64,000 bases of DNA, taken from contig NZ_QEWP01000011.1 of assembly GCF_003121985.1 (NCBI RefSeq), positions 119,014 through 183,013 of the forward strand, in the 5' to 3' direction. Position numbers and translations under genes: made by a program. The number at the start of each line of letters is the position of its first letter. Position 1 is the first letter of the stretch. Shown piece after piece: positions 52,628 through 62,273 of the stretch. The DNA is from Marinilabilia rubra (GTDB lineage: Bacteria > Bacteroidota > Bacteroidia > Bacteroidales > Marinilabiliaceae). The notes below the pieces were generated by a model. That model was not told the origin of the DNA. It ran no database searches and saw nothing but the letters and a program-made list of their open reading frames with translations.

Positions 52628-54010
52628 ATGAAAGTAAAAAATATCATATTGGTGTTAGCATTAATTTTATACACAACAATGACTAATGCGCAGGAAACAG
52701 AAGCAACACGTTTATTAAAAGAACAAAACACAGAGTTTGTTCCTGATATTTTCAAGTTTGGAGATAACGTTTGGTTTGCTGTTGGTTACGATGTAAGTAA
52801 CATTGCGATGATTGAAGGTGAAACCGGGATTATATTAATCGATGCCGGAATGTCTCCTGTACGAATGGAAAAACTTCGATTGAAATTCCGTGAGATTACC
52901 AACAAACCGATAAAAGCAATTATTATCACACATGGGCATGGCGACCATTTTGGTGGCATTCAGGCGTTTTTAGATGAAGGTAGCAATCCACAGGTTTGGG
53001 GAAGAAGGGGAGCATTGGGCAACAATGTTGGTTTTAACATAGAAGCCAATGCCGGTAAACTGGCGGGCTTAACGTATGGTAATGTGCGTGGGGGACGACA
53101 AGCTGGTATTATTCTTCCCGATTCCCTTCATATTAACAATGGCGTTGCTGCCAAACCCGACAAACAGCGAACTATGTTTACCCGTGGAAAGGAAACAGCC
53201 GAATTTAGTCCAACACATTTCTTTACAGAAGAGCGAAAACAAATTGAAATCGACGGCGTGAAATTTGAATTGGTTGCTGCTTCAGGTGAAACCTACGACA
53301 ACATGTATGTTTTTATGCCAGAACAAAAAATCCTTTTTTGTGGGGATACCTATTACAAATCGTTTCCTAACCTTTATACCATCCGTGGCTCGCAATACCG
53401 TGATGTGCAAAGCTGGTACCAAAGCATAGATAAAATGCGAAACGAGAATTCGGAATATTTACTGCCCGGCCACACTCGCCCTGTAGTTGGAAAAGACAAG
53501 GTAAAAGAAACGTTAACCAATTACCACGATGCCATAAAATTTGTATTCGACAAAACCATTGAAGGCATGAATAAAGGTATGACTCCCGACCAATTGGTTG
53601 AGTATGTAAAACTACCCGAAAACCTTGCTACCAAACCCTATTTAATCGAATATTACGGTCGTGTGGATTGGGCTGTTCGTTCAATCTTCAATGGCTATTT
53701 AGGGTGGTTTGACGGTAATCCTATAAACTTTAATAAACTCACTCCACTAGCCGAAGCCGAAAGAATGGCAAACATGCTTGGAGGGATAGAAATTCTCAAA
53801 GAGAAAGCCTTAGAGGCATTCAAAGAAGAAGATTATCAATGGGCGGCTCAGTTATCTGATTATTTACTTGCGATAGATAAAAATGATAGTGAAATCATCA
53901 ACCTAAAAGCAGAAGCTTTAATGGAAATTGCCAAAAACATGGTAACAGCTACAGGACGGAATTACATGAATAGTTATGCCATACAGTTACTGAAATCAAT
54001 AGAGGAATGA
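52628..54010 (+). CDS. Exported alkyl-sulfatase-like MBL-fold hydrolase
   Basis: This 460-residue protein has a signal peptide (TNAQ) and a zinc-dependent MBL core: ITHGHGDHFGG (HxHxDH), LFCGDTYYKSF (Asp ligand) and LLPGHTRPV (His). The C-terminal part (about 330-440: IEYYGRVDWAVRSIFNGYLGWFDGNP) matches the dimerisation domain of SdsA1/BDS1-type alkyl sulfatases. Its length is below that of typical SdsA (about 650), as the SCP2-like domain is missing. The stop overlaps the next start. Confidence 0.88.
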   Translation: MKVKNIILVLALILYTTMTNAQETEATRLLKEQNTEFVPDIFKFGDNVWFAVGYDVSNIAMIEGETGIILIDAGMSPVRMEKLRLKFREITNKPIKAIIITHGHGDHFGGIQAFLDEGSNPQVWGRRGALGNNVGFNIEANAGKLAGLTYGNVRGGRQAGIILPDSLHINNGVAAKPDKQRTMFTRGKETAEFSPTHFFTEERKQIEIDGVKFELVAASGETYDNMYVFMPEQKILFCGDTYYKSFPNLYTIRGSQYRDVQSWYQSIDKMRNENSEYLLPGHTRPVVGKDKVKETLTNYHDAIKFVFDKTIEGMNKGMTPDQLVEYVKLPENLATKPYLIEYYGRVDWAVRSIFNGYLGWFDGNPINFNKLTPLAEAERMANMLGGIEILKEKALEAFKEEDYQWAAQLSDYLLAIDKNDSEIINLKAEALMEIAKNMVTATGRNYMNSYAIQLLKSIEE

Positions 54011-54492
54011 TTCAATTGAGGGACAATACACGTTTTTTCATTTATACAATTGCATTTTTGCCGTTTATCCTGCTATTATCCAGCGGTGTAATTATGCTCT
54101 ATTATCACACCGGAGCACCCAAAGAAGCTTTGATAATAGCTAGGGATGGATATTTCTGGCTGGCGTTTCACAAAACAGTTTCAATGGTTTGTACACCATT
54201 CATTCTGCTTCACCTGTTTGTAAAAACAAATTGGGTAAAAAACTATTTCCTTTTCAAACTGAAAGGTAAGTTTAAAACTTCAAATATCGTTTTATTCCTT
54301 GCTTACTTTATTTGTTTGTTTACAGCAATAGGTTCGTGGTTAGTTTTCCGTGATAATGACATCGTGAGCCAACTGAAAGGTCTGCATAATAAGATTGGTA
54401 TTTTATTAATATTTATATTTTGCATTCATGTTTGGAATTATTGGACAGTTATTTTTAACCAAATAAAAAGATTAGGGTGTAAGCTTAGATAA
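54007..54492 (+). CDS. DUF4405-like four-helix membrane protein
   Basis: This 161-residue protein has four membrane helices (about 10-32, 50-70, 88-108, 128-150) and His residues at helix ends (AFHKTVSM, LLHLFVK, LHNKIGI, IHVWNYW) that could bind haem, as in cytochrome b561-like DUF4405 proteins. Its ATG overlaps the sulfatase-like gene's TGA (ATGA), so the two are coupled. A role in electron transfer is inference. Confidence 0.7.
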   Translation: MIQLRDNTRFFIYTIAFLPFILLLSSGVIMLYYHTGAPKEALIIARDGYFWLAFHKTVSMVCTPFILLHLFVKTNWVKNYFLFKLKGKFKTSNIVLFLAYFICLFTAIGSWLVFRDNDIVSQLKGLHNKIGILLIFIFCIHVWNYWTVIFNQIKRLGCKLR

Positions 54493-54570
54493 GAGCTATT
54501 AACCCTGCTCTATTTGTAAGCACATTGGCAAAGCCACACAAGCCCAGGCATCATCCAAAGCTTTGTCAAA

Positions 54571-54634
54571 GAGCTTGTAGAATAATCTGTTCGTTTAATA
54601 AACAGATGTTTCAGTTACGCTCAGCATAACATGC
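54571..54634 (-). repeat. Short palindromic interspersed repeat, copy 2
   Basis: Reverse complement resembles 47968-48036 (GAGCG...GAAACATCTGTTTAT and GAACAGATT...ACAAGCTC). No other feature was recognised in the gap 54493-54955. Confidence 0.55.
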
Positions 54635-54955
54635 TATTGTTGTTTTATATTTTTCGGACAGCTTCTGCTTGTCGGTAAATATTCCTTTGCTCAACGATTA
54701 TTACTATCCACTCAAAAATTCTGAACGTTTACATAATTTGTTTTTTGATGGAAATTTTTTTGGTAGATTCGGGGAGTGAATGCTTTTAGAAACAAAATGG
54801 ATATAATCGCAATGTTGTTTTTGGAAAAGAAAGGACATTGAGGCAATGGAGTCGTTGCCGTTCATTGTAAGGAAAAAAAGCTGTAGTGCAACCAATAAAA
54901 GTTAGATGAATAAGAATTGTATATTTGTAAGAAGCCAATACAATTTGATTATAAT

Positions 54956-55828
54956 ATGACAAGTAAATCCCAGATAGAAGTTGAAAACAAACTCATTTCG
55001 ATTGTTAAACAAGATGAGCAAGACTACATAAGTCTGACCGATATGGTAAAAGGAGAAGAAGGTTCTGACCACATCAGAAATTGGATGAGAAATCGTAACA
55101 CGGTAGAATTTATTGGATTATGGGAAACTTTAAATAATCCAAATTTTAAACCTGTCGAATTCGACACCTTTAGAAAACAAGCTGGATTAAATAGCTTCAA
55201 CTTAACGCCAAAAAAATGGATTGAAGCTACAAACGCAATTGGGTTAATCTCAAAATCTGGCAGATACGGTGGAACTTATGCTCATAAAGATTTAGCATTT
55301 GAATTTGGTTCATGGATTAGTCCAATGTTTAAACTTCTGTTGATTAAAGAATATCAACGATTAAAAGAGATTGAAAGCAACCAATACAATCTTGAGTGGA
55401 ATGTGAAACGGATTTTATCAAAAACCAATTATCAGATTCATGCAGATGCTGTTAAGGATTGCATCCTGCCGGAGAAAAATTACGATAAGGATAAAGAATG
55501 GTTGATATATGCTGAGGAAGCGGATTTGTTAAATGTAGCGTTATTCAAATCTACAGCGAAAGATTGGCGTGAAGTGAACCCGGATAAAGCTAAAAAAGGA
55601 TTAAACATTCGCGATTTTGCGAGCATAAATGAACTTGTTGTTCTTGCTAATTTAGAAAACCTTAATTCCATATTAATCCGCAACCAAGTTGACAAAGAGC
55701 AAAGATATAGACAATTACGAGATATTGTAAAGATTCAGCTAAAATCACTTGACGAAAAGAATTTTATGAAAGCATTAAAAAAAGTATCAGACGATATATA
55801 CATTGACAACAAAAATAAATTGAAATAA
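54956..55828 (+). CDS. KilA-N domain protein
   Basis: This protein of about 290 residues has an N-terminal KilA-N DNA-binding domain (about 5-110: YISLTDMVKGEEGSDHIRNWMRNRNTVEFIGLWE...GGTYAHKDLAFEFGSWISPMFKLLL) and a C-terminal helical domain of unknown role. KilA-N proteins come from phages and mobile elements and act as regulators or anti-restriction or growth-control factors. ATG 54956 was chosen over a TTG 39 bases upstream. It is a single gene at the start of an AT-rich accessory stretch. Confidence 0.9.
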   Translation: MTSKSQIEVENKLISIVKQDEQDYISLTDMVKGEEGSDHIRNWMRNRNTVEFIGLWETLNNPNFKPVEFDTFRKQAGLNSFNLTPKKWIEATNAIGLISKSGRYGGTYAHKDLAFEFGSWISPMFKLLLIKEYQRLKEIESNQYNLEWNVKRILSKTNYQIHADAVKDCILPEKNYDKDKEWLIYAEEADLLNVALFKSTAKDWREVNPDKAKKGLNIRDFASINELVVLANLENLNSILIRNQVDKEQRYRQLRDIVKIQLKSLDEKNFMKALKKVSDDIYIDNKNKLK

Positions 55829-56042
55829 ACAACGAAACGGCAACAAAGCTATAATACGTCAGCCGTCGCATCCACAGCATATTGAGAGAGTCGTTTTATC
55901 CTCTCCCATGCGTTCGGGCTGATAAAACCACAGTTGGTCTGAAAACACGAAACGCCCGGGTTTGTATTGCCGGGTTATGAGTTATTAATATGAATTCACC
56001 GTAACATAAATAACAGTTAAAGAGGTTTAAATTTTAAACGAT

Positions 56043-57278
56043 ATGAGAAAACAATTATTGGTAATAGCTTTAATTACAATTTCATGCATTGAATCTTCTT
56101 CTCAGATTATTTTTGAGAAAGGCTATTTTATTAATGAATCAAACAAAAAAATTAATTGTTTAATTAAAAATATTGATTGGAAAAATAATCCAACGGAGTT
56201 TGAATACAAGCTTTTTCAAAATGATACAGCTCAAACAGCAACTATTCAGACAGTAAAAGAATTTGGAATCAATAATGTTTCCAAATATATCAGAGCTAAA
56301 ACCAATATTGATAGGTCTTCTGACCAAATAGATGAAATGAGTTCTGAAAGAAATCCCAATTTTCAAGAAGAGTTATTATTTCTTAAAGTGCTCATTGAGG
56401 GACAAGCATCGTTTTTCGTTTACACCGATGGTAGTTTGACGCGATTTTTCTATAAGTTAAATGATTCTGAAATAAATCAATTAGTTTATAAAAGATATTT
56501 AGTTGACAACAAAATTTCAAAGAATGATTACTTTAAACAGCAATTATTTCTGAATTTGAAGTGTGAAGGAATGCAATTAAAAGACTTAAAACATATTAGA
56601 TATAATAGAAAAGAATTAGGACGAATATTTATAAAATACAATAAATGTATCAGTTCTGATTATATTAATTATGAACCCATACAAAAAAAGGATTTTTTTA
56701 ATTTATCCATCCGACCAGGTTTGAATTATAGCAGCTTAGAAATAAATAATTCTATGCCTGATTCAAGAGATTCCGAGTTGGGCAGTAATTTTGGCAGTAA
56801 TTTTGGTGTTAGATTTGGAATGGAGGCTGAATTTATTTTACCCTTTAATAAAAACAAATGGCGTATAATTGTAGAACCAACTTATCAATACTATAAATCA
56901 GAACAATCAAAAGAAACAAGCAATGTTTCAGGTGGAATTCTTGTTTCAAAAGTTGATTACAAATCAATAGAATTGCCTATAGGTATCCGGCACTATTTTC
57001 ATTTTAATGATAAATCAAAACTATTTACAAACATTTCTTATGTTCTTGATTTTGCTAGTAGTTCAACTATTGAATTCTGCAGACAGGATAATTCAATGCT
57101 AAATTCATTAGAAGTAAAATCCAGACCAAATGTTGCTATGGGTTTTGGTTACAAATTTGAGGATAAGTATAGCCTTGAAATGAGATATAGTACAAGTCGA
57201 AATATATTAGGCGACTATTTGTTATGGGGCTCGGATTATAGAACAATTTCAATAATTATTGGATATACATTATTTTAA
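56043..57278 (+). CDS. Exported outer-membrane beta-barrel-like protein
   Basis: This 411-residue protein has a signal peptide (about 1-20), a polar N-terminal half with a FEKGYFINESNKKINCLIKN start seen in Bacteroidota surface proteins, and from about 220 a porin-family barrel (LSIRPGLNYSSLEINN, RFGMEAEFILPFNKNKWRIIVEPTYQYY) ending in aromatic YTLF. It is notably AT-rich compared with neighbours, which suggests transfer. Its function is unknown. Confidence 0.75.
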   Translation: MRKQLLVIALITISCIESSSQIIFEKGYFINESNKKINCLIKNIDWKNNPTEFEYKLFQNDTAQTATIQTVKEFGINNVSKYIRAKTNIDRSSDQIDEMSSERNPNFQEELLFLKVLIEGQASFFVYTDGSLTRFFYKLNDSEINQLVYKRYLVDNKISKNDYFKQQLFLNLKCEGMQLKDLKHIRYNRKELGRIFIKYNKCISSDYINYEPIQKKDFFNLSIRPGLNYSSLEINNSMPDSRDSELGSNFGSNFGVRFGMEAEFILPFNKNKWRIIVEPTYQYYKSEQSKETSNVSGGILVSKVDYKSIELPIGIRHYFHFNDKSKLFTNISYVLDFASSSTIEFCRQDNSMLNSLEVKSRPNVAMGFGYKFEDKYSLEMRYSTSRNILGDYLLWGSDYRTISIIIGYTLF

Positions 57279-57341
57279 TAACAATTCATTCAATTGTTCA
57301 TGTTATAGAACTTATTTAATGAGTAGTGACTCAAAAAATCA

Positions 57342-60300
57342 ATGAGCAACATCGTTTTCATAGATACCGAGGTTGATCCTAAAAGCAAGAAGGTACTTGA
57401 TTTGGGCGGTGTTTCTGTGGACGGACAAAAGTTCCATTCTAAATCAATTACAGACTTCCTGGATTTTATACAACCAACAGAATTCATCTGTGGTCACAAC
57501 ATTATTCATCACGACCTTCCATTCCTTGAAGGTGCTACAAATAAGGGAATGTCAGATGTCAAAGCCATTGATACCTTGTATTTATCTCCTTTGTTATTTC
57601 CTGCCAGACCTTACCATGCGCTCTTAAAAGACGATAAGCTGCAAACTGAAGAATTAAATAATCCGCTTAACGATGCCATAAAGGCTAAGGACTTGTTTTA
57701 CGATGAAGTATCGGCATTCCGGGAAACCGATGATGAGCTAAAGCAAATCTATCGTTCATTATTGGGGGACAAAAAGGAATTTCGCTGGTTCTTTGATTTT
57801 GTGGGGTGTTTTTCTCCAAATGTTAATATTGTCAGAATTCTAAAGAAACGTTTTTCAGGTCTTATTTGCCAAAACGTTGATTTATTCAATTTAATCAGTG
57901 AATATCCGGTTGAATTAGCTTATTGTCTGGCGTTGATCAACACGAATAGCAGATACTCCATAACTCCTCCGTGGGTTGTTAAGAATTACCCTGAGGTGGA
58001 ACGCATCATGTTTTTATTAAGGAACAATCCTTGTCTACAAGGTTGTGCTTATTGTAATAAATCGCTCGATGCGAAGATTGGATTGAAGAAGTTTTTTGGT
58101 TTCGATGCTTATCGAACCTATGGCGGAAAATCACTTCAGGAAGATGCCGTTAAGGCAGCCATTAGCAACAAATCTCTATTGGCTGTATTTCCTACCGGTG
58201 GCGGAAAGTCAGTGACTTTTCAGGTCCCGGCGCTGATGAGTGGTGAAAGTGTTAAGGGATTAACGGTTGTTATTTCACCCCTGCAATCTTTGATGAAAGA
58301 CCAGGTGGATAATCTGGAAAGTTCCAACATTGCCGAAGCTGTTACCATCAACGGTCTGCTTGATCCTATTGATCGGGCCAAATCTTTCGAAAGAGTTGAA
58401 AACGGAACGGCCTCCATTTTGTATATCTCACCAGAGTCACTAAGGTCTAAGTCCATTGAACGGTTATTGCTGGGGCGCAATGTGGTGCGGTTTGTAATTG
58501 ATGAGGCCCACTGCTTTTCATCATGGGGACAGGATTTTAGAGTTGATTACCTCTATATTGGTGATTTTATCAGGAGCTTACAGGAAAAGAAAAATCTTGA
58601 AAAGGGTATTCCGGTGTCGTGTTTTACGGCAACTGCCAAACAAAATGTCATTCAGGATATAAAAAATTATTTTCTCGAAAAACTGGGATTGCAGCTAGAG
58701 ACTTATACTTCAGAAGTTTCACGTACCAATCTGGTCTACAGGGTTATTCCCAAAGATAATGAGGAGGATAAGTATGAAACAGTAAGGAATCTGATTGATG
58801 GGAAACCGTGTCCGACTATTATTTATGTATCGAGGACAAGAAGGGCTTATCAAATTGCAGAAAGACTTTCAAATGATGGATATCGGGCAAAACCCTATCA
58901 TGGGAAAATGGATAAGCAGGAGAAGTCTGAAAACCAGGATGCCTTCATCCGGGGGGATGTTGATATCATTGTTGCTACTTCTGCTTTTGGAATGGGGGTG
59001 GATAAGAAAGATGTAGGGATGGTGATTCATTTTGAATTATCAGACTCACTTGAAAACTATGTTCAGGAGGCCGGAAGGGCCGGAAGGGATGAAAATCTTA
59101 CAGCAGATTGTTACGTGCTATACAATGAGGAAGACCTGGGTAAACACTTTGTGTTACTCAATCAGACCAAATTGAGCATTAAGGAGATTCAACAAATATG
59201 GAAGGCCATTAAAGATGTAACACGATACCGGTCAACCGTATCCAATTCTGCCCTTGAGATTGCCCGAAAAGCCGGTTGGGACGATAACGTGATGGAGATA
59301 GAAACAAGAGTCACCACTGCTATTTCGGCACTGGAAGAAGCAGGTTACCTTAAGCGGGGGCAAAATATGCCACGTATTTTCGCGAACAGCATTCTCTCCA
59401 AAAATGCACAAGATGCTATTGAAAAAATAAACCTGTCAGAAAAATTTAATGAAAAACAAAAGCAACAGGCCGCTCGGATTATTAAGAAACTTTTCTCCAG
59501 CAAAAGCAGGAAGCAGGCAACGGATGAGGCTGCGGAATCAAGAATAGATTATATTTCCGACCATTTGGGAATTACCAGAGAGGACGTCATTAATGTTGTT
59601 AATATATTACGTGAAGAAAAAGTATTAGCTGATACCAAAGACCTGACCGCATTTATTAAACATGGGGAAAACAAAAACAGGTCACTCACTATTGTTAATT
59701 CATTTAGTAGAATAGAGAAATTTTTGGCCACCCAATTTGAGGAAAAGGAAAAGTCGTTTCACATAAAGGAACTTAACGAGCAGGCAGAAGAATATGGATG
59801 TGCAGATGTTACTCCGAATAAAATAAGGACCCTAATCAACTTCTGGGTAATAAAAAACTGGCTCAAAAGAAAACAGCACGATGCTTCAAAGAATCATTTA
59901 ACGATCATATCAAATTACCTGGAACAGGTATTCAAAGACAAACTGGATAAGCGGCATGAACTGGCCCGCTTTATTGTTGAGTTTCTCTATTTTAAAAGCT
60001 CCCAAAATGCATCGGTGAATGATGCCCGTAAAGAACAGGTATTGGTCGAATTCTCCGTGCATGAGCTGAAAAATGCATATGAGAAACAGAACGCTTTATT
60101 TAAACTCAATATTAAGCCCTCTGATGTTGAGGACGCACTGTTTTATTTATCCAGAATTGATGCGATAAAGATAGAGGGGGGCTTTTTGGTGGTTTACAAT
60201 AAACTGACCATCGAACGGCTTGAAAAGGATAACAAAAGAAGATACAAAACCGAAGACTACAAGAAACTTAGCCGGTTTTATGAAAATAAAATTCAGCAGA

Positions 60301-62147
60301 TTCACATTGTTGGTGAATATGCCCAAAAAATGATCCGGGATTATCGGGAAGCAGTGCAGTTTGTGGAAGATTACTTCCATCTGAATTATTCATCTTTCCT
60401 GCACAAATATTTCAAAGGCAGTCGGCAGAATGAGATTAAAAGAAATATTACACCTGCGAAATTCAGAGAGCTTTTTGGCGAGTTATCACCTTCGCAGTTG
60501 AATATTATAAAAGACAATTCCTCTCCCTATATTGCTGTAGCCGCAGGACCTGGCAGTGGAAAAACCAGAGTGCTGGTCCATAAATTGGCTTCTCTGTACT
60601 ATTTGGAGGATGTGAAGCACGAACAATTGCTGATGGTTACTTTCTCCCGGGCTGCGGCTTCGGAGTTTAAGCAGCGATTGATAGGGTTAATTGGCAATGC
60701 GGCCTGCTTTATAGAAATTAAAACCTTTCATGCCTATTGTTTCGATCTGTTGGGCAAGGTTGGTTCCATCGAAAAATCTCAAACCATTATCCATAAAACG
60801 GTTGAGAAAATCAGAAATAAAGATATTGAACCCAACCGCATTACTAAAACCGTTCTGGTAATTGACGAAGCCCAGGACATGGACCACGATGAATTTGAGT
60901 TGATAAAGGCTTTGATGGAGCAAAATGAAGAGATGAGAGTGATTGCCGTTGGTGATGATGATCAGAATATCTACGAGTTTAGAGGAGCCAGTTCTCAGTA
61001 TCTTGAGCAATTTATTACCGAACAAAAAGCTAAAAAGGTAGAATTGATTGAAAACTATCGAAGTAAAGCAAATTTGGTAGAATTCACCAATCAGTTTGTC
61101 GGGAAGATTACGCATCGGCTCAAGGAGACTCCCATAATGCCCGTTTCAAGTGACACGGGGGGACTGAAAATTATTAAGTATTCCTCGTCCAACCTGATTA
61201 AGCCGGTTGTTAAAAGTATCTCTTCTGCCAGTCTGATAGGAACCACTTGTGTGTTAACGCATAGCAATTCTGAAGCATTGCAGATAGAGGGTCTTTTGCG
61301 TGTTCTTGGGCTACCCGCCCGGCTTATTCAATCCAATGACGGCTTTAGTTTGTATAACCTCTTAGAAGTACGCTGTTTTATTGAACAGCTAAATTTTGCG
61401 GCTGATAAATACGTGATTAGCGACAGTAACTGGAAGGCGGCAAAAAGAAACCTTTGGCAAAAATTTAAAAACAGTCCCAATATTGATTTGTGCATTAATC
61501 TGATAAAGGATTTTGAACGGAGTAATCCGAAGAAGATGTACCAGTCCGATTTTGAGGTCTTTGTGAGAGAATCGAAATATGAAGATTTTATTGACACCAA
61601 TGGGGGAACCATTTTTGTTTCAACCATCCACAAGGCCAAAGGGAAGGAGTTCGACAATGTTTTTTTGATGTTGAATAATTTCAACGCTGATTCTGATGAG
61701 AAGAAAAGACAACTCTATGTTGCGATGACACGCGCCAAGCAAAATCTGGAGATTCACCTAAACGGCAATTTTCTTGACGAAATAAGTTGTCAAAATCTGG
61801 TAAGAATTAATGATGATTTTCAATATAATCCTGCCAAATTGGTGGTTATGCATCTTTCTCATAAGGATGTTTGGTTAGACTATTTTATTACCAAACAACA
61901 TCTTATTTCCAAACTTAAATCCGGGGATGTGTTGGTGGTTGACAACGCTGGCTGTTATGATAATAATGGAAATTGCATCCTGAAGTTTTCGGGGAGTTAT
62001 AAGGAAACAATAAATGAATATGAGAATAAGGGGTATAGATTGTCAGAAGCGAAAGTGAATTTTATACTATATTGGCAGAAAGAAGACTTTGAGAATGAGA
62101 TTCTCATTATTTTGCCCGAGTTGAAGTTTAAAAAGGATGATGCTTGA
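57342..62147 (+). CDS. Exonuclease-RecQ-UvrD triple-fusion helicase
   Basis: This 1601-residue protein joins three enzymes. Residues 1-170: DEDDh-type 3'-5' exonuclease with D8, E10 (FIDTEVD), D58 (HHDLPF), and H92/D97 (YHALLKDD). A CLQGCAYC cysteine cluster follows near 230-238. Residues about 265-640: RecQ helicase with Walker A PTGGGKS (284-290), DEAH (387-390), YVSRTRRA and QEAGRAGRDE. Residues 640-1040: RecQ-C/winged-helix and linker regions. Residues about 1050-1500: UvrD/Rep SF1 helicase with GPGSGKT (1069-1075), DEAQ (1175-1178), GDDDQNIYEFRG, ENYRSK and TIHKAKGKEFDNV, AMTRAKQ. All catalytic motifs are intact. Known RecQ and UvrD act in recombination repair; a role in repair or defence against foreign DNA is inference. 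Confidence 0.93.
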   Translation: MSNIVFIDTEVDPKSKKVLDLGGVSVDGQKFHSKSITDFLDFIQPTEFICGHNIIHHDLPFLEGATNKGMSDVKAIDTLYLSPLLFPARPYHALLKDDKLQTEELNNPLNDAIKAKDLFYDEVSAFRETDDELKQIYRSLLGDKKEFRWFFDFVGCFSPNVNIVRILKKRFSGLICQNVDLFNLISEYPVELAYCLALINTNSRYSITPPWVVKNYPEVERIMFLLRNNPCLQGCAYCNKSLDAKIGLKKFFGFDAYRTYGGKSLQEDAVKAAISNKSLLAVFPTGGGKSVTFQVPALMSGESVKGLTVVISPLQSLMKDQVDNLESSNIAEAVTINGLLDPIDRAKSFERVENGTASILYISPESLRSKSIERLLLGRNVVRFVIDEAHCFSSWGQDFRVDYLYIGDFIRSLQEKKNLEKGIPVSCFTATAKQNVIQDIKNYFLEKLGLQLETYTSEVSRTNLVYRVIPKDNEEDKYETVRNLIDGKPCPTIIYVSRTRRAYQIAERLSNDGYRAKPYHGKMDKQEKSENQDAFIRGDVDIIVATSAFGMGVDKKDVGMVIHFELSDSLENYVQEAGRAGRDENLTADCYVLYNEEDLGKHFVLLNQTKLSIKEIQQIWKAIKDVTRYRSTVSNSALEIARKAGWDDNVMEIETRVTTAISALEEAGYLKRGQNMPRIFANSILSKNAQDAIEKINLSEKFNEKQKQQAARIIKKLFSSKSRKQATDEAAESRIDYISDHLGITREDVINVVNILREEKVLADTKDLTAFIKHGENKNRSLTIVNSFSRIEKFLATQFEEKEKSFHIKELNEQAEEYGCADVTPNKIRTLINFWVIKNWLKRKQHDASKNHLTIISNYLEQVFKDKLDKRHELARFIVEFLYFKSSQNASVNDARKEQVLVEFSVHELKNAYEKQNALFKLNIKPSDVEDALFYLSRIDAIKIEGGFLVVYNKLTIERLEKDNKRRYKTEDYKKLSRFYENKIQQIHIVGEYAQKMIRDYREAVQFVEDYFHLNYSSFLHKYFKGSRQNEIKRNITPAKFRELFGELSPSQLNIIKDNSSPYIAVAAGPGSGKTRVLVHKLASLYYLEDVKHEQLLMVTFSRAAASEFKQRLIGLIGNAACFIEIKTFHAYCFDLLGKVGSIEKSQTIIHKTVEKIRNKDIEPNRITKTVLVIDEAQDMDHDEFELIKALMEQNEEMRVIAVGDDDQNIYEFRGASSQYLEQFITEQKAKKVELIENYRSKANLVEFTNQFVGKITHRLKETPIMPVSSDTGGLKIIKYSSSNLIKPVVKSISSASLIGTTCVLTHSNSEALQIEGLLRVLGLPARLIQSNDGFSLYNLLEVRCFIEQLNFAADKYVISDSNWKAAKRNLWQKFKNSPNIDLCINLIKDFERSNPKKMYQSDFEVFVRESKYEDFIDTNGGTIFVSTIHKAKGKEFDNVFLMLNNFNADSDEKKRQLYVAMTRAKQNLEIHLNGNFLDEISCQNLVRINDDFQYNPAKLVVMHLSHKDVWLDYFITKQHLISKLKSGDVLVVDNAGCYDNNGNCILKFSGSYKETINEYENKGYRLSEAKVNFILYWQKEDFENEILIILPELKFKKDDA

Positions 62148-62168
62148 AGATGGTTTGGTTTTCCAAAT

Positions 62169-62201
62169 AGTGAGGGTTTCACTCGAAGTGAAGCCCTCAC
62201 T
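62169..62201. other. 15-bp near-perfect hairpin after the helicase gene
   Basis: AGTGAGGGTTTCACT (62169-62183) pairs with AGTGAAGCCCTCACT (62187-62201), one G-U pair, with a 3-base loop. No T-run follows. It could be an RNA 3'-end stabiliser or a REP-like palindrome. Confidence 0.65.
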
Positions 62202-62273
62202 GCACATAAACGCTGACTAAAATCAATCAATCGTTATGTTAAAAACAATAACTTTGTTGGGAAAATAGCAGTA

